Source: Cephalotus follicularis
Taxonomy: Eukaryota > Streptophyta > Magnoliopsida > Oxalidales > Cephalotaceae
NCBI GenBank assembly: GCA_001972305.1
Contig: BDDD01000713.1
Location: 62,001 to 126,000, forward strand
DNA length: 64,000 nt
Direction of reading: 5' to 3'
Below, one piece after another: positions 34,226-45,422 of the stretch (position 1 is its first letter; each line of letters starts with the position of its first letter). A program made the position numbers and the translations under genes. Under the pieces are notes generated by a model. The model saw only the letters and a list, made by a program, of their open reading frames with translations, had not been told where the DNA came from and made no database searches.

Positions 34226-37200
34226 ATGGACCGAAGGAGAACGCGTGGTAGGGCTAGAGCCGCTGGAGCCAATGCCCCTGAGGGAATGAATATGCCACAA
34301 GGAGTGAATGTTCCTCAAGATGATAGGGACCCAATGACCCGAATTGCGGACTACTTCCAGCAGCAGATGGCCTTTAATATGGCCAATGCGGAGGAGATGC
34401 GCCAGTACTACGCGCAAGCTCGACCGCAACATAGAGCTCCCGATCACTGCCCGGGAGAGGATGGTAGTCAGTTTGGAAGGGACATCGAGAGGTTTATGAG
34501 ACAGAATCCACCTAGCTTCCGGGGAGAACTTGATGCCACGATTGCTGAAAGATGGCTTCAAGACTTGGAGAAGATTTTTGCAGTGATGGACTGTACCGAT
34601 ACTCAGAAACTGAAATTTGCCGTGTACCATCTATGGGGAGAGGCCACTCACTGGTGGGAGATGGTCAAGGAGAAATGGGAGTCAGTGGGACTCGATGCTA
34701 CATGGGAGAGATTCCAGACAGAGTTCCTCGATTCCTATGTACCCCGGATCGAGCAAGAGCGGAGGGAGACAGAGCTTCTTGAGTTACGGCAAGGGGAGAT
34801 GACTATGGCCGAGTACCAGGCCAGCTTTATGGAGCTATCCAGACATTCACCATATCTGGTAGCTGATGATGTGAAAAAGATACGGAGGTTTTTGAAGGGT
34901 TTGCGACCGGACCTTCGGTCGAGGATTAGGGCTATGGAGCTGGGTACTTTTTCGGAGGTCGCTCAAAAGGCGAGGCTGCTGGAGAGCATATCCAGTAAGG
35001 ACCGAGCAGAGAGGGCCCGAGCACAGCAAAATAAACAGGGCCCGATAAGACCAGCTTCTTCGAAATGGCAAGGCAGTGGTTCTCCGACTAAATCCTCAAA
35101 GAATAGATTTGGACAGACTACCTCACTGGGGACTCCTAGTCAAGGGAGTAATGCGGGAACCGGAGCTTGTTATCACTGTGGTTGGAAGGGCCACTTGTAG
35201 AAGGATTGTTGGAGGATGAATGGGCTATGTTTGAGGTGTGGGGCATCTGGCCATTCAATGAAAGATTGGTCGAAGAGTCAGGCTACAACACCTACTGGAC
35301 CAGCTAGCAGCAGCGGTGCCGCAGCGGGGCCTTCACAGCGAAGGGACACCAGCAAGGGCATTGCGAAAGGTAGAGTTTTTACCCTTTCACAGACAGAGGT
35401 TCCGGAGTCTACCTCGGTAGTTGGAGGTACACTGTATATTTATGGTTTTGCTGCTAGAGTACTGATGGACCTCGGAGCATCACATTCTTTCATTTCATCA
35501 CATTTTGCATCTTGTTTAAATGTAACACCTAACTGCATGCCATATACCTTGGATGTGAGCACACCTGTCAGAGTTTCCATGTATACAGACACTGTATATA
35601 GGGGTTGTGAGATGTCTATGGCAGGCGTTTCCTTGTATGCGGACTTGATAGTGTTGCCTATCCACGACTTTGATATTATTTTGGGGATGGATTGGCTGTC
35701 AGCACATCATGCTTACATGGACTGCTACAGCAAGACGGTTGATTTTCGTCTGCCCGATGGTACTGTTTTCCAGTTTAAGGGAGACAAGGGGTTTTCTACA
35801 CCAATTATATCCTTCATCCGTGCGTCGAGGTATCTCGAGAAAGGATGTGAAGGGTATCTTGCTTATGTCATTGATCGGAGGAAGGAGAAAGGTTTGAGCC
35901 TGGAGGAGATCCCAGTAGCGTGTGAATTTCCAGATGTATTTCCGGATGACTTGGGATCTTTGCCACCGAGAAGAAATATGGAGTTTGTCATCGATCTTAC
36001 ACCAGGTACAGCTCCTATTTCGAAAGCACCATATAGAATGGCTCCTGCAGAATTAAGAGAGCTGAAGTTGCAGTTACAGGACCTGATCGATAAGGGTTTC
36101 ATTCGACCCAGTGTTTCATCGTGGGGTGCACCGGTACTGTTTGTCAAGAAGAAAGATGGGTCGATGAGGCTCTGCATCGACTACAGAATGTTGAACAAAG
36201 CAACTATCAAGAACAAGTATCCTTTACCCCACATCGAAGATTTGTTCGACCAGTTGCAAGGAGCGAGAGTGTTCTCGAAGCTTGATCTGAGAACAGGATA
36301 TCACCAGTTGAGGGTGAGGGAAGGAGATATTGAGAAAACTACCTTCCGGACAAGATACAGTCACTATGAGTTCCTGGTGATGCCTTTTGGTGTTACCAAT
36401 GCACCGACTGCGTTCATGTCATTAATGAACGATGTGTTTCGACCGTACCTAGACCAGTTCGTCGTTGTGTTTATCGATGACGTGCTAGTATACTCAAGAA
36501 GCGAGGAAGAGCATGCTTGCCACCTGAGGTTGGCTCTACAGGTTTTCCGAAAGCACCAGCTGTATGCCAAATTCAGTAAGTGTGAATTTTGGCTTGACCA
36601 TGTGATCTTTCTCGGTCACATTGTATCTGGAGAAGGTTTGGCTGTGGATCCGTCAAAGACAGAAGTGGTACGAGATTGGCCACAACCGAGGAATGTGACA
36701 GAGGTACGTAGTTTTCTTGGCTTGGCGGGATATTACAGAAGATTTATCCAGAATTTCTCGAGAATAGCTGATCCTTTGACAATACTGACCCAGAAAAAGA
36801 CTTTGTTCGTCTGGGATGATGATTGCGAAGCTAGTTTTCGTGAACTGAAGGATCGGTTGGTTTCCGCTCCTATCTTGACATTACCTGAGGGTAATGAGGG
36901 CTTTGCAGTCTATAGTGATGCATCAGGTAAGGGCTTGGGCTGCGTACTGATGCAGCGAGGAAAAGTGATTGCTTATGCTTCTAGGAAGCTGAAGCCGTAT
37001 GAAGAAAATTACCCGACTCATGACCTCGAACTTGCAGCTATTATCTTCGCCGTTCAGAAGTGGAGACACTATCTTTATGGGGCGCAGTTTGAGATCTTTA
37101 CCGATCATAAGAGTCTGAGGTACCTGTTCTGCCAGGACACGCTGAACATGAGACAGCGCAGGTGGGTAGAGTTCTTTAATTATTATGACTGCAGCATCCA

Positions 37201-38788
37201 GTACCACCCGGGGAAAGTGAATGTAGTCGCTGATGCCTTGAGCCGCAAGGCTATGGTCGCTAGTACAATGGTGTCGCAATGGAAGATGTTGGAAGACTTC
37301 CAGGAATGGTCTCCATTCAATCAGTCACCGGGGATCTTTCTAGCCGACATGCGGGTAGAACCAGTGTTGCTGCATCACATCAAAGATGCACAACCGCACG
37401 ATCCTGAACTGCAGCGGATTCGAGAGAATCTGGATTCGGAGTCTGATTTTAGAGTATATGAAGATGGTATTTTGAGATATCGGGGACGTGTATGTCTTCC
37501 GAATGAACCGAGAGTGAAGGATGAGCTACTCCGCGGGGCACATAAATCCCTGTACAGTATTCATCCTGGTAGCACCAAGATGTACCAAGATATGAAGAAG
37601 ACTTACTGGTGGCCCGGCATGAAACGCGAGATTGCAGAATATGTCGCAAAGTGTTTGACTTGCCAGAGGGTAAAGGCCGAGCACCAGAGACCTACGGGAC
37701 TGTTACAGTCATTACCAGTGGCAGAATGGAAGTGGGAACACATCACGATGGACTTTGTTTCTGGGTTTCCACTGACTAGGCATCGTCATAATGCCGTGTG
37801 GGTTATTGTTGATAGACTCACCAAATCAGCACACTTCTTGCCCACACATGTCACTGATTCTGCGAGCAAGTTGGCTCGGTTGTATGTGAAGGAGATTGTG
37901 AGACTGCACGGTGTTCCCGTGAGCATCGTTTGTGATAGGGATTCGATCTTCACTTCCAACTTCTGGAAGAGATTCCAGACAACCTTCGGGACGAGATTGA
38001 ATCTCAGTACTGCTTTCTACCCTCAGACAGACGGACAGTCGGAGCATACCATCCAAACCTTGGAGGATATGCTTCAGGCTTGTGTGATCGATTTTGACGG
38101 AACCTGGGAGGATCATATCGCTCTGATAGAGTTTTCTTATAACAATAGCTATCACTCGAGTATTGGTATGGCTCCATACGAGGCACTGTATGGGAGAAAG
38201 TGTAGGTCACCTGTCTGTTGGGACGAGGTTGGGGAACGACCATTGCTTGGGTCAGATTTGGTGGAGGAGACTTTAGAGAAAGTCAAGTTCATCAAAGAGA
38301 AGTTGCTAGCAGTGCAGAGTCGGCAAAAGAGCTATGCTGACAATGTGAAGAGAAGGCCTTTAACCTTCAATGTTGGGGATCACGTGTTTTTGAAGGTATC
38401 TCCGTGGAAAGGAGTGCAAAGATTCGGGAAAAAGGGCAAGCTAGCGCCACGCTATATTGGTCCTTTTGAGATTCTGGAAAGGGTTGGGGAGGTAGCATAT
38501 CAGCTAGCCTTGCCTCCTACATTTTCGAGTGTACATGATGTCTTTCATGTATCAATGCTACGAGGTTATATCCGAGAGCAATCACATGTCCTGGATTATG
38601 ACTCGGTTACGGTGAGGAATGATCTTTCCTGCGAGGAGTCACCCGTGAGAATCTTGGATTGGAAGGCACAAGTATTGAGGAACCGGTCCATTCCGATGGT
38701 AAAGGTTCAGTGGCAATTTCATCGACCGGACGAAGCGACTTGGGAACGTGAGGATGACATCCGAGAACGTTACCCACATCTGTTCTAG
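34226..38788 (+). pseudogene. gag-pol of element F, one in-frame amber codon
   Basis: A single frame of 1,521 codons from ATG 34226 to the stop before 38789, broken only by TAG at codon 325 (35198-35200), inside the first zinc knuckle CYHCGWKGH. Element A has Gln near this place, so CAG to TAG is likely. The second knuckle ([14 protein letters not shown]) lacks its last Cys. The protease site reads DLG (Asp415) instead of DSG. RT has FIDD (Asp751-752), and RNase H has YSDAS and TDHKSL. Integrase has the HHCC finger and the DD35E triad Asp1176, Asp1237, Glu1273. A chromodomain-like tail ends ...[15 protein letters not shown], RNase H and integrase look sound. Gag and protease function are doubtful, so it would need help in trans. 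Confidence 0.93.
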
Positions 38789-38819
38789 TATTGTATTAAT
38801 TTCGGGGATGAAATTTCTT

Positions 38820-38833
38820 GAAGGAGGGGTGGA
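38820..38833 (+). other. Polypurine tract of element F
   Basis: GAAGGAGGGGTGGA immediately before TGTAACGGCC, identical to that of element A. Confidence 0.85.
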
Positions 38834-40454
38834 TGTAACGGCCGGTATTTTCCTGAATGTAATATTTCGATTTATGATGTAATCTTAAACTTGAATTAAT
38901 GAGAAGGTTGAGATTTTGAACTCAAAAGATGCTTACAAACCCTAATTATGGTTTTGGAAATGGAATGTGTGTGTCAAAAGCTTGAAACGACGCTGTTTTG
39001 GGATAAAGACATCGACATCTTTATAAAGACGTCGATGCCTATGGGAACCGAGGTACACGTAAATGCATAGGCATGCACGTCGACATTGAGAGAAGGCATC
39101 GACACCTTCTTACAAAAAGGGAAAAGACATCGACGTCTGATGAAAGACGTCGACGCCTTTGTAAAGAACGCCTGTCACGTTTTTTCACTGACAGAGTAAC
39201 ATGCAATGGGATCTTTGGGGGCTTTACCAGACGCCTTTACAAGTGCATTGTGACGTGTTGATCATGCTGGTGTGTTGCCAGGAATGCCCAAAACATGCCC
39301 ATCACATGGAACATGCAAAGAATATACCATCCTCATATGCAACCTGCAAAAGAAAGAAGGTTAAAGAAAACAAAAGGAAAGTGCAGAATCTGGAAAGTGG
39401 GAGAGAGCACGAGAGTGCCCATTAAATGCAAGGAGAAGAATGTTAGGAGGGAGCAACCTACATAAGAACAACCCTCCCCACTTCTCTCTCTCGTTTAAAA
39501 CACCAAAGAAAGTAAAAGAAAGAAAACAGTGAGTGTGAGTGCCACCATTGTTGAGCTTGGATGGAGCTAGAGATTGGAGCTCGTGGGTAGCAGTTGCTGA
39601 GGGAACCTTGGAGCTGCTGGTGGCCAGAACTTGGGAACTCAAAGAGGTGGTCTTTCCAGTTCCTAACTTGGAACGATAAGGTAGGGGAAAGTGATAGATT
39701 TATACATGCATTTTGGGTTTTAAGTTAATGGATAACATGAGGAATTGCATGTTAATGGTTGAATTGTGATTCTGGACTTGTTGTGGTGTCACTGTGATAC
39801 ACTGAGTTAATCATGCATGTATGATTACATGAATATGTGAGTTGGTTGTGTAAAAGAATGGATTTGGGGCCAGGAGGTGGCGACGGTCATGACAATTGGT
39901 TTGTCTGGTTCCTTTTTGGGAACATATTTACTGCTTGTGTTGATATAACTTATGAGTTATACTTGTACTGTGAGCATGCATATATTTTTATATGTACATA
40001 CGGAGGTATACTTACTGTGAAAATTACATGTCATGGCTCATCATAATGCATTCATTTATGATACTCATTATCATATGACTCGAACTGTATTTATGGGTTT
40101 ATCCACTTAGCCGAGTGAGGACAAAGGCTAACCCCTACTGTAACAGATTGACGGAGTGGACATGATATGGAGCATGCATGGAGACTTAAAGAGAAGACTT
40201 TGTTATCTCTCTTATGTATTTGGGGTTATTGAACACTGATGATATTATTCGGATTTTGTAACAAAGGATATTTTGTTATCTCGTGCTGTATTATTTCACG
40301 CTCCGTTTTGGGCGATCGACAGTTATGTTTGGGTTGTTTATAAACTTGTTGGGCATCACGTAGTATGGGATGCGTGATGCGTATTTAAATTCGGCTCATT
40401 TATGTTGTTGCTTCCGCTATCGATGGTTTTTATTTATTGGTAATTTTGCATGAT
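38834..40454 (+). repeat. 3' LTR of element F, 3'-truncated
   Basis: Matches the 5' LTR over the first ~1,030 bases and again at 40348-40454. The block 39865-40347 is different from the 5' copy and contains the AGCCGAGTGAGGACAAAGGC module. After TTTTGCATGA (40454) the match ends, whereas the 5' LTR continues for about 75 bases to its terminus. Confidence 0.85.
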
Positions 40455-40590
40455 CTATGTATATGGATTATCAAACTCAACGGTCAGGTTGGTAAAATAT
40501 AACTCGTAAGTATGCCGTTTTTTGTTAATCCAGCAACTAAGATTGATCCAGCAAATAAAGTGATCCAGCTTATTCACTTTTCCATATATA

Positions 40591-40628
<38 letters not shown>

Positions 40629-41160
40629 GAAAAAGCGATTTACTCCGTTGGAGTAAATAAGTTATGTACTCCATCACGTTAATATTACACATGTGATTAA
40701 TATTTTACTAATCCAACCTGATGAGGGTTCAATTTCTCCTTACCCGGTAGGGTTCAATTTCTCCTTTAGCACCAGCCAACCTATCCTGCGCTACCCAGGA
40801 CGCTTACCAATGGATCACAATCTGGTGCACCGGGGTAATCGATCAAAGGGAGGATCCCTGACCCATAAAAAACACTGTCTGATGCCCCATGCCATAGCAA
40901 TTCGATGACATATACGACACACTTGGCATCTCCGAAGAGTTGGGAAAGGATAAGCTTAATGCAAGTTACTATTTGATCCTCAAAGAGAGGACACTTGGCA
41001 TGCGCACTAGAGACTTTATGACCACTTCTCATTGCCTATATGTAGCTCTCATTTGTCACATTAATTTAGGATATAAGACTTTGTCTCTCTACATCTCTTA
41101 TTATGTTTCTCTCTCTATAAACCTTACCCATTCCCACCTATCTCAAACTACCTTACCTCA
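40455..41160. other. Unassigned AT-rich sequence with (AT)n microsatellite
   Basis: No coding sequence recognised. A long (AT)n run lies at 40593-40626, flanked by CTTTTCCATATATACC and ATGGGAAAAAGCG, which can pair as an imperfect hairpin. The part after 40900 probably belongs to the remnant that carries the tandem repeat downstream. Confidence 0.45.
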
Positions 41161-42070
41161 TCTCGGTTTCATACCGAGATGTCTTGCACCATCGTAGTGC
41201 TCGGATAAGGCCACCCCGGGCCCTTAGAATATGAGCTGCATCAAACTTCTCTCTTTCATACCAAGTTGTCTTGCACCTTCACAGTGCTCAGATAAGGCCA
41301 CTTCCGACCCTTAGAATCCGATCTGCATCAAATATCTCAGTTTCATACCGAGTTGTCTTGCACCTTCGTAGTACTCGGATAAGGCCACTCTGGGCCCTTA
41401 GAATCTGAGCTGTATCAAACATCTCGGTTTCATACTGAGTTATCTTATACCTTCATATTGCTCGGATAAGGCCACTCCAGGCCCTTAGAATCTGAGCTGC
41501 ATCAAACCTCTCGGTTTCATACCGAGTTGTCTTGCACCTTCGTAGTGCTCGGATAAGGCCACCCCTGGCCCTTAGAATCCGAGGTACATCAAACATCTCA
41601 GTTTCATACCGAGTTGTCTTGCAACTTTGTAGTGCTTGGATAAGGCCACTCTGGGCCCTTAGAATCCTAGCTATATCAAACATCTCGGTTTCATAACGAG
41701 TTGTCTTGCACCTTCGTGGTGATCGGATAAGGCCAATACAGGCCTTTAGAATTCGAGCTCCATCAAACATCTTGGTTTCATATCGAGTTGTCTTGCATCT
41801 TCGTAGTGATCCAATAAGGCCACTCCAGGCCCTTAGAATCCGAGTTGCATCAAACATCTCTGTTTCATACCGAGTTGTTTTGTACCTTCATAGTGCTCAG
41901 ATAAGGCCACTCTGGGCCCTTAGAATCTGAGCTGCATGAAAAATCTCATTTTCATACAAAGTTTTCTTGCACCTTCGTAGTGCTCAAATATGGCCACTCC
42001 AGGCCCTTAGAATCCAAGTTGCATTAAACATCTTAGTTTCATACCGAGTTATCTTGTACCGTAGTGCTCG
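41161..42070. repeat. 87-bp tandem repeat array
   Basis: About ten degenerate copies with period 87. Each has CTCGGTTTCATACCGAG (a perfect short hairpin), TTGTCTTGCACCTTCGTAGT, GCTCGGATAAGGCCACTC and GGGCCCTTAGAATCCGAGCT. The repetitive frame on the minus strand (41453-41857) is a by-product. Such arrays occur in 3' non-coding regions of Tat/Ogre-type gypsy elements, which fits the polypurine tract just downstream. Confidence 0.88.
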
Positions 42071-42283
42071 GGCGAAAAAACATCTCAACATGGGATGAAT
42101 TCCCGTATCGGCAAAAAGGGATCTCGGACAAAACTAGACAAACATCCCGGTTTTAACCGAGATAAATTCCCCATAGCAAAAGCGTTCAACTTATGTAAAA
42201 GAAAGAATTCATCTAATCCAACCACCATTGTGTTTATGAGTAAAACGAAACATCCCAAGCTGAATCTCAAGATTACGAACTTA

Positions 42284-42310
42284 GGAAGTGGGGGACTTGT
42301 TGAGGATAGA
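42284..42310 (+). repeat. Polypurine tract and first bases of a Tat/Athila-like 3' LTR
   Basis: GGAAGTGGGGGACTTG followed by TGTTGAGGATA. A G-rich tract next to TGTTGAGGA is typical of this lineage's 3' LTR junction. The LTR is cut after about 10 bases by element G at 42311. Confidence 0.5.
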
Positions 42311-42418
42311 TGTCACACCCTGTGTCACTTTTACGTAACTGACGTGAAAAAATTACGTGAGCATGTATTATTGTAGTTATTATTATAGTTATTATTAATA
42401 TTATTATATTATTTTAAA

Positions 42419-42446
42419 AGAGAGAGAGAGAGTGTGTGTGTGTGTG
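42419..42446. repeat. (AG)n(TG)n microsatellite
   Basis: Uninterrupted AG repeats followed by TG repeats, just before the GC-rich block of element G. Confidence 0.9.
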
Positions 42447-45059
42447 AAGTGCCCGGCGCTTTGTAGAAAGCTCCAGGAACTTCAAAAGGAAAAATAAAAA
42501 GAACAAAGGCACGGGCGCATAGCGCCCGTGCCATTGATGAAGCAAGAGAAGACGAGCGGGAGAATGAGAAGGGAAGAGAATGGGAGAACGAGCATGAAAT
42601 GGAGAAAAAGAAAGAGAGTTAGCGGGTAAAAGCAGAAAAAGAAGAGAAAGAGAGAGGAAGAAACAGAGAACGGGAGCAGTGAGAGAGGCGCGCTAGAAAG
42701 AGATATGATGGCGAGCAATGACGATTTTGCCAACGTCGCCATTGCCGTCGGCCGCCCAAGTGAAAATATGAGTCCTTCAACCTTCTTCTTCTCCATCATT
42801 TTTTTCTTCTCCATTGTCGCTTCTCCATTGATGCCGAAGCGTGAAGCTTCAGTTTCAGCGTCACCCTTCCTCCGGCTTGATCGTCATTGGTGAAGGCCGA
42901 GTCAATTCAGTGGATTTGGCACGGCAATGAGTGGAATCAGTTGTCACAAGGAGCTGACAATTCAGTTTGACAGTGAAGAAGATAAGGAGAAAAATCGGCT
43001 ACTGGCAACGGAATCTCCATTGTTGCAAGCTGTCAGTTTTAGTGATGTAGGGTTATACTAGTTGCTTTGAATTTCATTTTGAATGGTTACACAAACTGTT
43101 TCTTTTCATGGATTGCAACTGATTTTTTTGGATTATGTGAGCATATTGTGATAGTAATTGAATTATATAAATGTGTAATTTTATTTATTCTTAGAAATCT
43201 TGGCTTAGTGTGATTTTGAGTACTAGTACTAATTATTGAATTGATTTGTTTATGTGTTATATGTGTAAGAACATGGAAGTTGATAAGAGGAGTAGGTATG
43301 TAATTGAAAGTGACTAAGGACAATTGGAATTTCATAATCTGCTTACTAATTTTGTGCTCCTAGTTTTCTGGTTGTGTACCAATAAAGAAGGAATGATTTC
43401 ATGCTAAGGTTAGAAGATATGAAGGATAATAGTCTTAGTAACTTGTGTTCATCAAGAAAGTTAGGAGATTTTGGCCTAATAAGTAATCATGAAGTAGTGA
43501 TATATCAAGTGATAAATGGTAATGATAAGACCTATAGATGAATGGTTGGTTGTTGTTGCGAACGATTGTATTAAGTTATTGATATCGGCATCTATAGCAG
43601 TCATGATGCCGAAATGACGTTTTGGTCACTTTTTTGACCTAGAGTGGTTCAATCTAACTTGAAATTTTAATGGTAGACCTTAGGATAGATTTAAATATTA
43701 CCTATAAAGTTTAGTGCCAAACAGACTTGGTTTGGACCGAAAAGTGCGAAGTTACGCTAAAATCGTTTTGAAACGGTGATTTTACAAAGGAACTTATAGC
43801 TCTGCTAATCCGTTTGAATTTATTTTTGAGCATCAATCTCCTAGATATATTTAAACACATTCTTGAAATTTTGGTGTCAAACGGATATGATTTTGGCAAA
43901 AAAGTCTCGTTTTCGCAGTTTTTAAAGAAAAAATAGTTCAAACCTTTGTTTTTCAAAGTAGCTCATAGCTATGGTCATCAGTTTGACTTTATTTTTGGCA
44001 GACTCTTGGGTAGGAATAAACACCTTTCACAAAGTTTCAACTCCATTGGATTTTTAAAAATGGTAAAATTGGTGTTAACTTTGTTTTTGCGGAAAACTCG
44101 TTTGGCAGTGACTTTTCAAAGGAGACTAAAGCTTAGCTTATCGGTTTCACTCAAATTTCAAATGACAGACTACTGGGATCTTTTAATTGTGATCTGGAAA
44201 GTTTCACTTTGATACGACATGTTAATGCATAAGTATCTCATACTTGTATTCATGCAGAGTTAAGGATATGATCAATGATAATGGAGCTTTCAGTCCATGA
44301 CGGGGAATCCAATAGTCGAACTAGATTTCAGCATCTAGTAAGACGCGGATACTGTGGATGATCCAGAGCATCGAGGGGCTAGTTTGCGGGGGGTTATTGA
44401 CATTGATACAGTGAGTGGGACATTCCCTTCCTTATTATTATGAGATTCTTGTTTATTACATGTGCCCTGTTGTTTGTTTTATGATTTGGTTGGGATTTGT
44501 AAGCCCGATACGTCTTTGGTAACTTATATTTCTTGGCTTGATATGATTCTGAGTGATTAGTTCACCTTCTTATACCGTGTTACATTGTGATCTTGCTATG
44601 ATACTTGAATTCAGTTGCTGGGTATTATATAGTCTGTGACAGTAATAATGGTCTATTTGATCAGGATTTGAATCCCATGTCTTATGTTGAGCTTGTTATT
44701 GACTGTTATATGATAGACTCTGGGTGACTAGGTCACCTTCCTGTTATTCTTTATGTATCGTTGATGTCGTACTTTGTGTTCTGATGCTGGGTACTGTATG
44801 AGTTATGACATGTGATACCTACTGTTCCAAGGTGAGGTATGTTTGATGCTCAATTATGCTTAGCATGCCCATTGGTCTATGATGAGGTGTTATGTGGAGA
44901 CTGCCCTCGGGTTCCATACCTGGATCTGCGACATACTATTGTCTATAATAGTATACTGAGTGTGAGTGCAGCAGAGCTGCTCCATTACTCACCTGTCGGA
45001 TTGTGTTTGGTTATCTGATTGCACATGATTTCTCAGCGAGGGCCAGGGTCCGTGCGTTG

Positions 45060-45375
45060 AGATACGTCGGCCCCTCGTGCGAGGCAGAGCAGAGGATATA
45101 CAGCCTGTGTGGCTGGGATGATGACATGAGATATAGAGGTGACATGAGATATTGCACCGGTGCATAAGGATGATGATATGAGGAGGATTAAATGAGATGA
45201 GATGATTGTTGAGATGTTTTGCACGTAGGCCCCTCGGGCGAGGGTAGAGGGGGTGCGTGCGTAGTAGGCCCCTGGGCAAGGGTAGGGGGTTAGTGCAGCA
45301 TAGTAGGCCCCCAAGCGAGGGTAGGGGGTGAGTGCAGCGTAGTCGGCCCCCTCGGGCGAGGGTAGAGGGGGTGCT
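45060..45375. repeat. GC-rich degenerate tandem repeat in element G
   Basis: Five imperfect copies of a ~38-45 bp unit built on TAGGCCCCTCGGGCGAGGGT followed by AGAGGGGGTG. Each contains the near-palindrome CCCTCGGGCGAGGG. The copies are at about 45067, 45228, 45265, 45304 and 45342, the first being separated from the rest. Confidence 0.8.
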
Positions 45376-45422
45376 ACGATGAGGTATGTAGTGGGCTGAT
45401 ATGAGATGACAGTATAGCATCC

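Larger units (their letters stand above)
31258..40454 (+). mobile_element. Element F: Ty3/gypsy chromovirus with nearly open gag-pol
   Basis: 5' LTR 31258-34114 (with an 809-bp insert), PBS 34117-34130, gag-pol 34226-38788, polypurine tract 38820-38833, 3' LTR 38834-40454, which lacks its last ~75 bases. The polyprotein is close to that of element A. No target duplication can be tested because the 3' end is missing. It is the best preserved retroelement in the window but carries damage in the nucleocapsid and protease. Confidence 0.93.
42311..45422. repeat. Element G: LTR-like sequence, left part
   Basis: Begins TGTCACACCCTGTGTCAC, an LTR-type start, and is interrupted at 45422 by copia element H (duplication CATCC); it resumes at 61543. 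It has no coding sequence. It contains AG/TG microsatellites, a GC-rich leader-like block (42450-42900), three diverged ~185-bp direct repeats with the phrase 'GTGCCAAACGGA'-like (about 43620-44165), two ~175-bp direct repeats with GTGACTAGGTCACCTTC (about 44540-44810), and GC-rich short tandem repeats (45060-45375). No PBS or polypurine tract is visible, so strand and lineage are open. Confidence 0.6.

Noticed and set aside
34226-35200. Gag-pol readthrough at TAG as a regulated recoding site
   Set aside because: The codon lies inside the first zinc knuckle rather than between gag and pol, and the related element A has no stop there.
41453-41857. 134-residue repetitive frame on the minus strand
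   Set aside because: It is the translation of the 87-bp tandem repeat, whose period is a multiple of three; no evidence of a gene.
41161-42070. CRISPR-like direct repeats
   Set aside because: The whole 87-bp unit is repeated with no unique spacers, and the setting is a plant retroelement.
42482-42893. A host gene in the block with Phe/Ser-rich and Lys/Glu-rich frames
   Set aside because: The block is a purine/pyrimidine-asymmetric leader of LTR-like element G; frames on both strands are low complexity.
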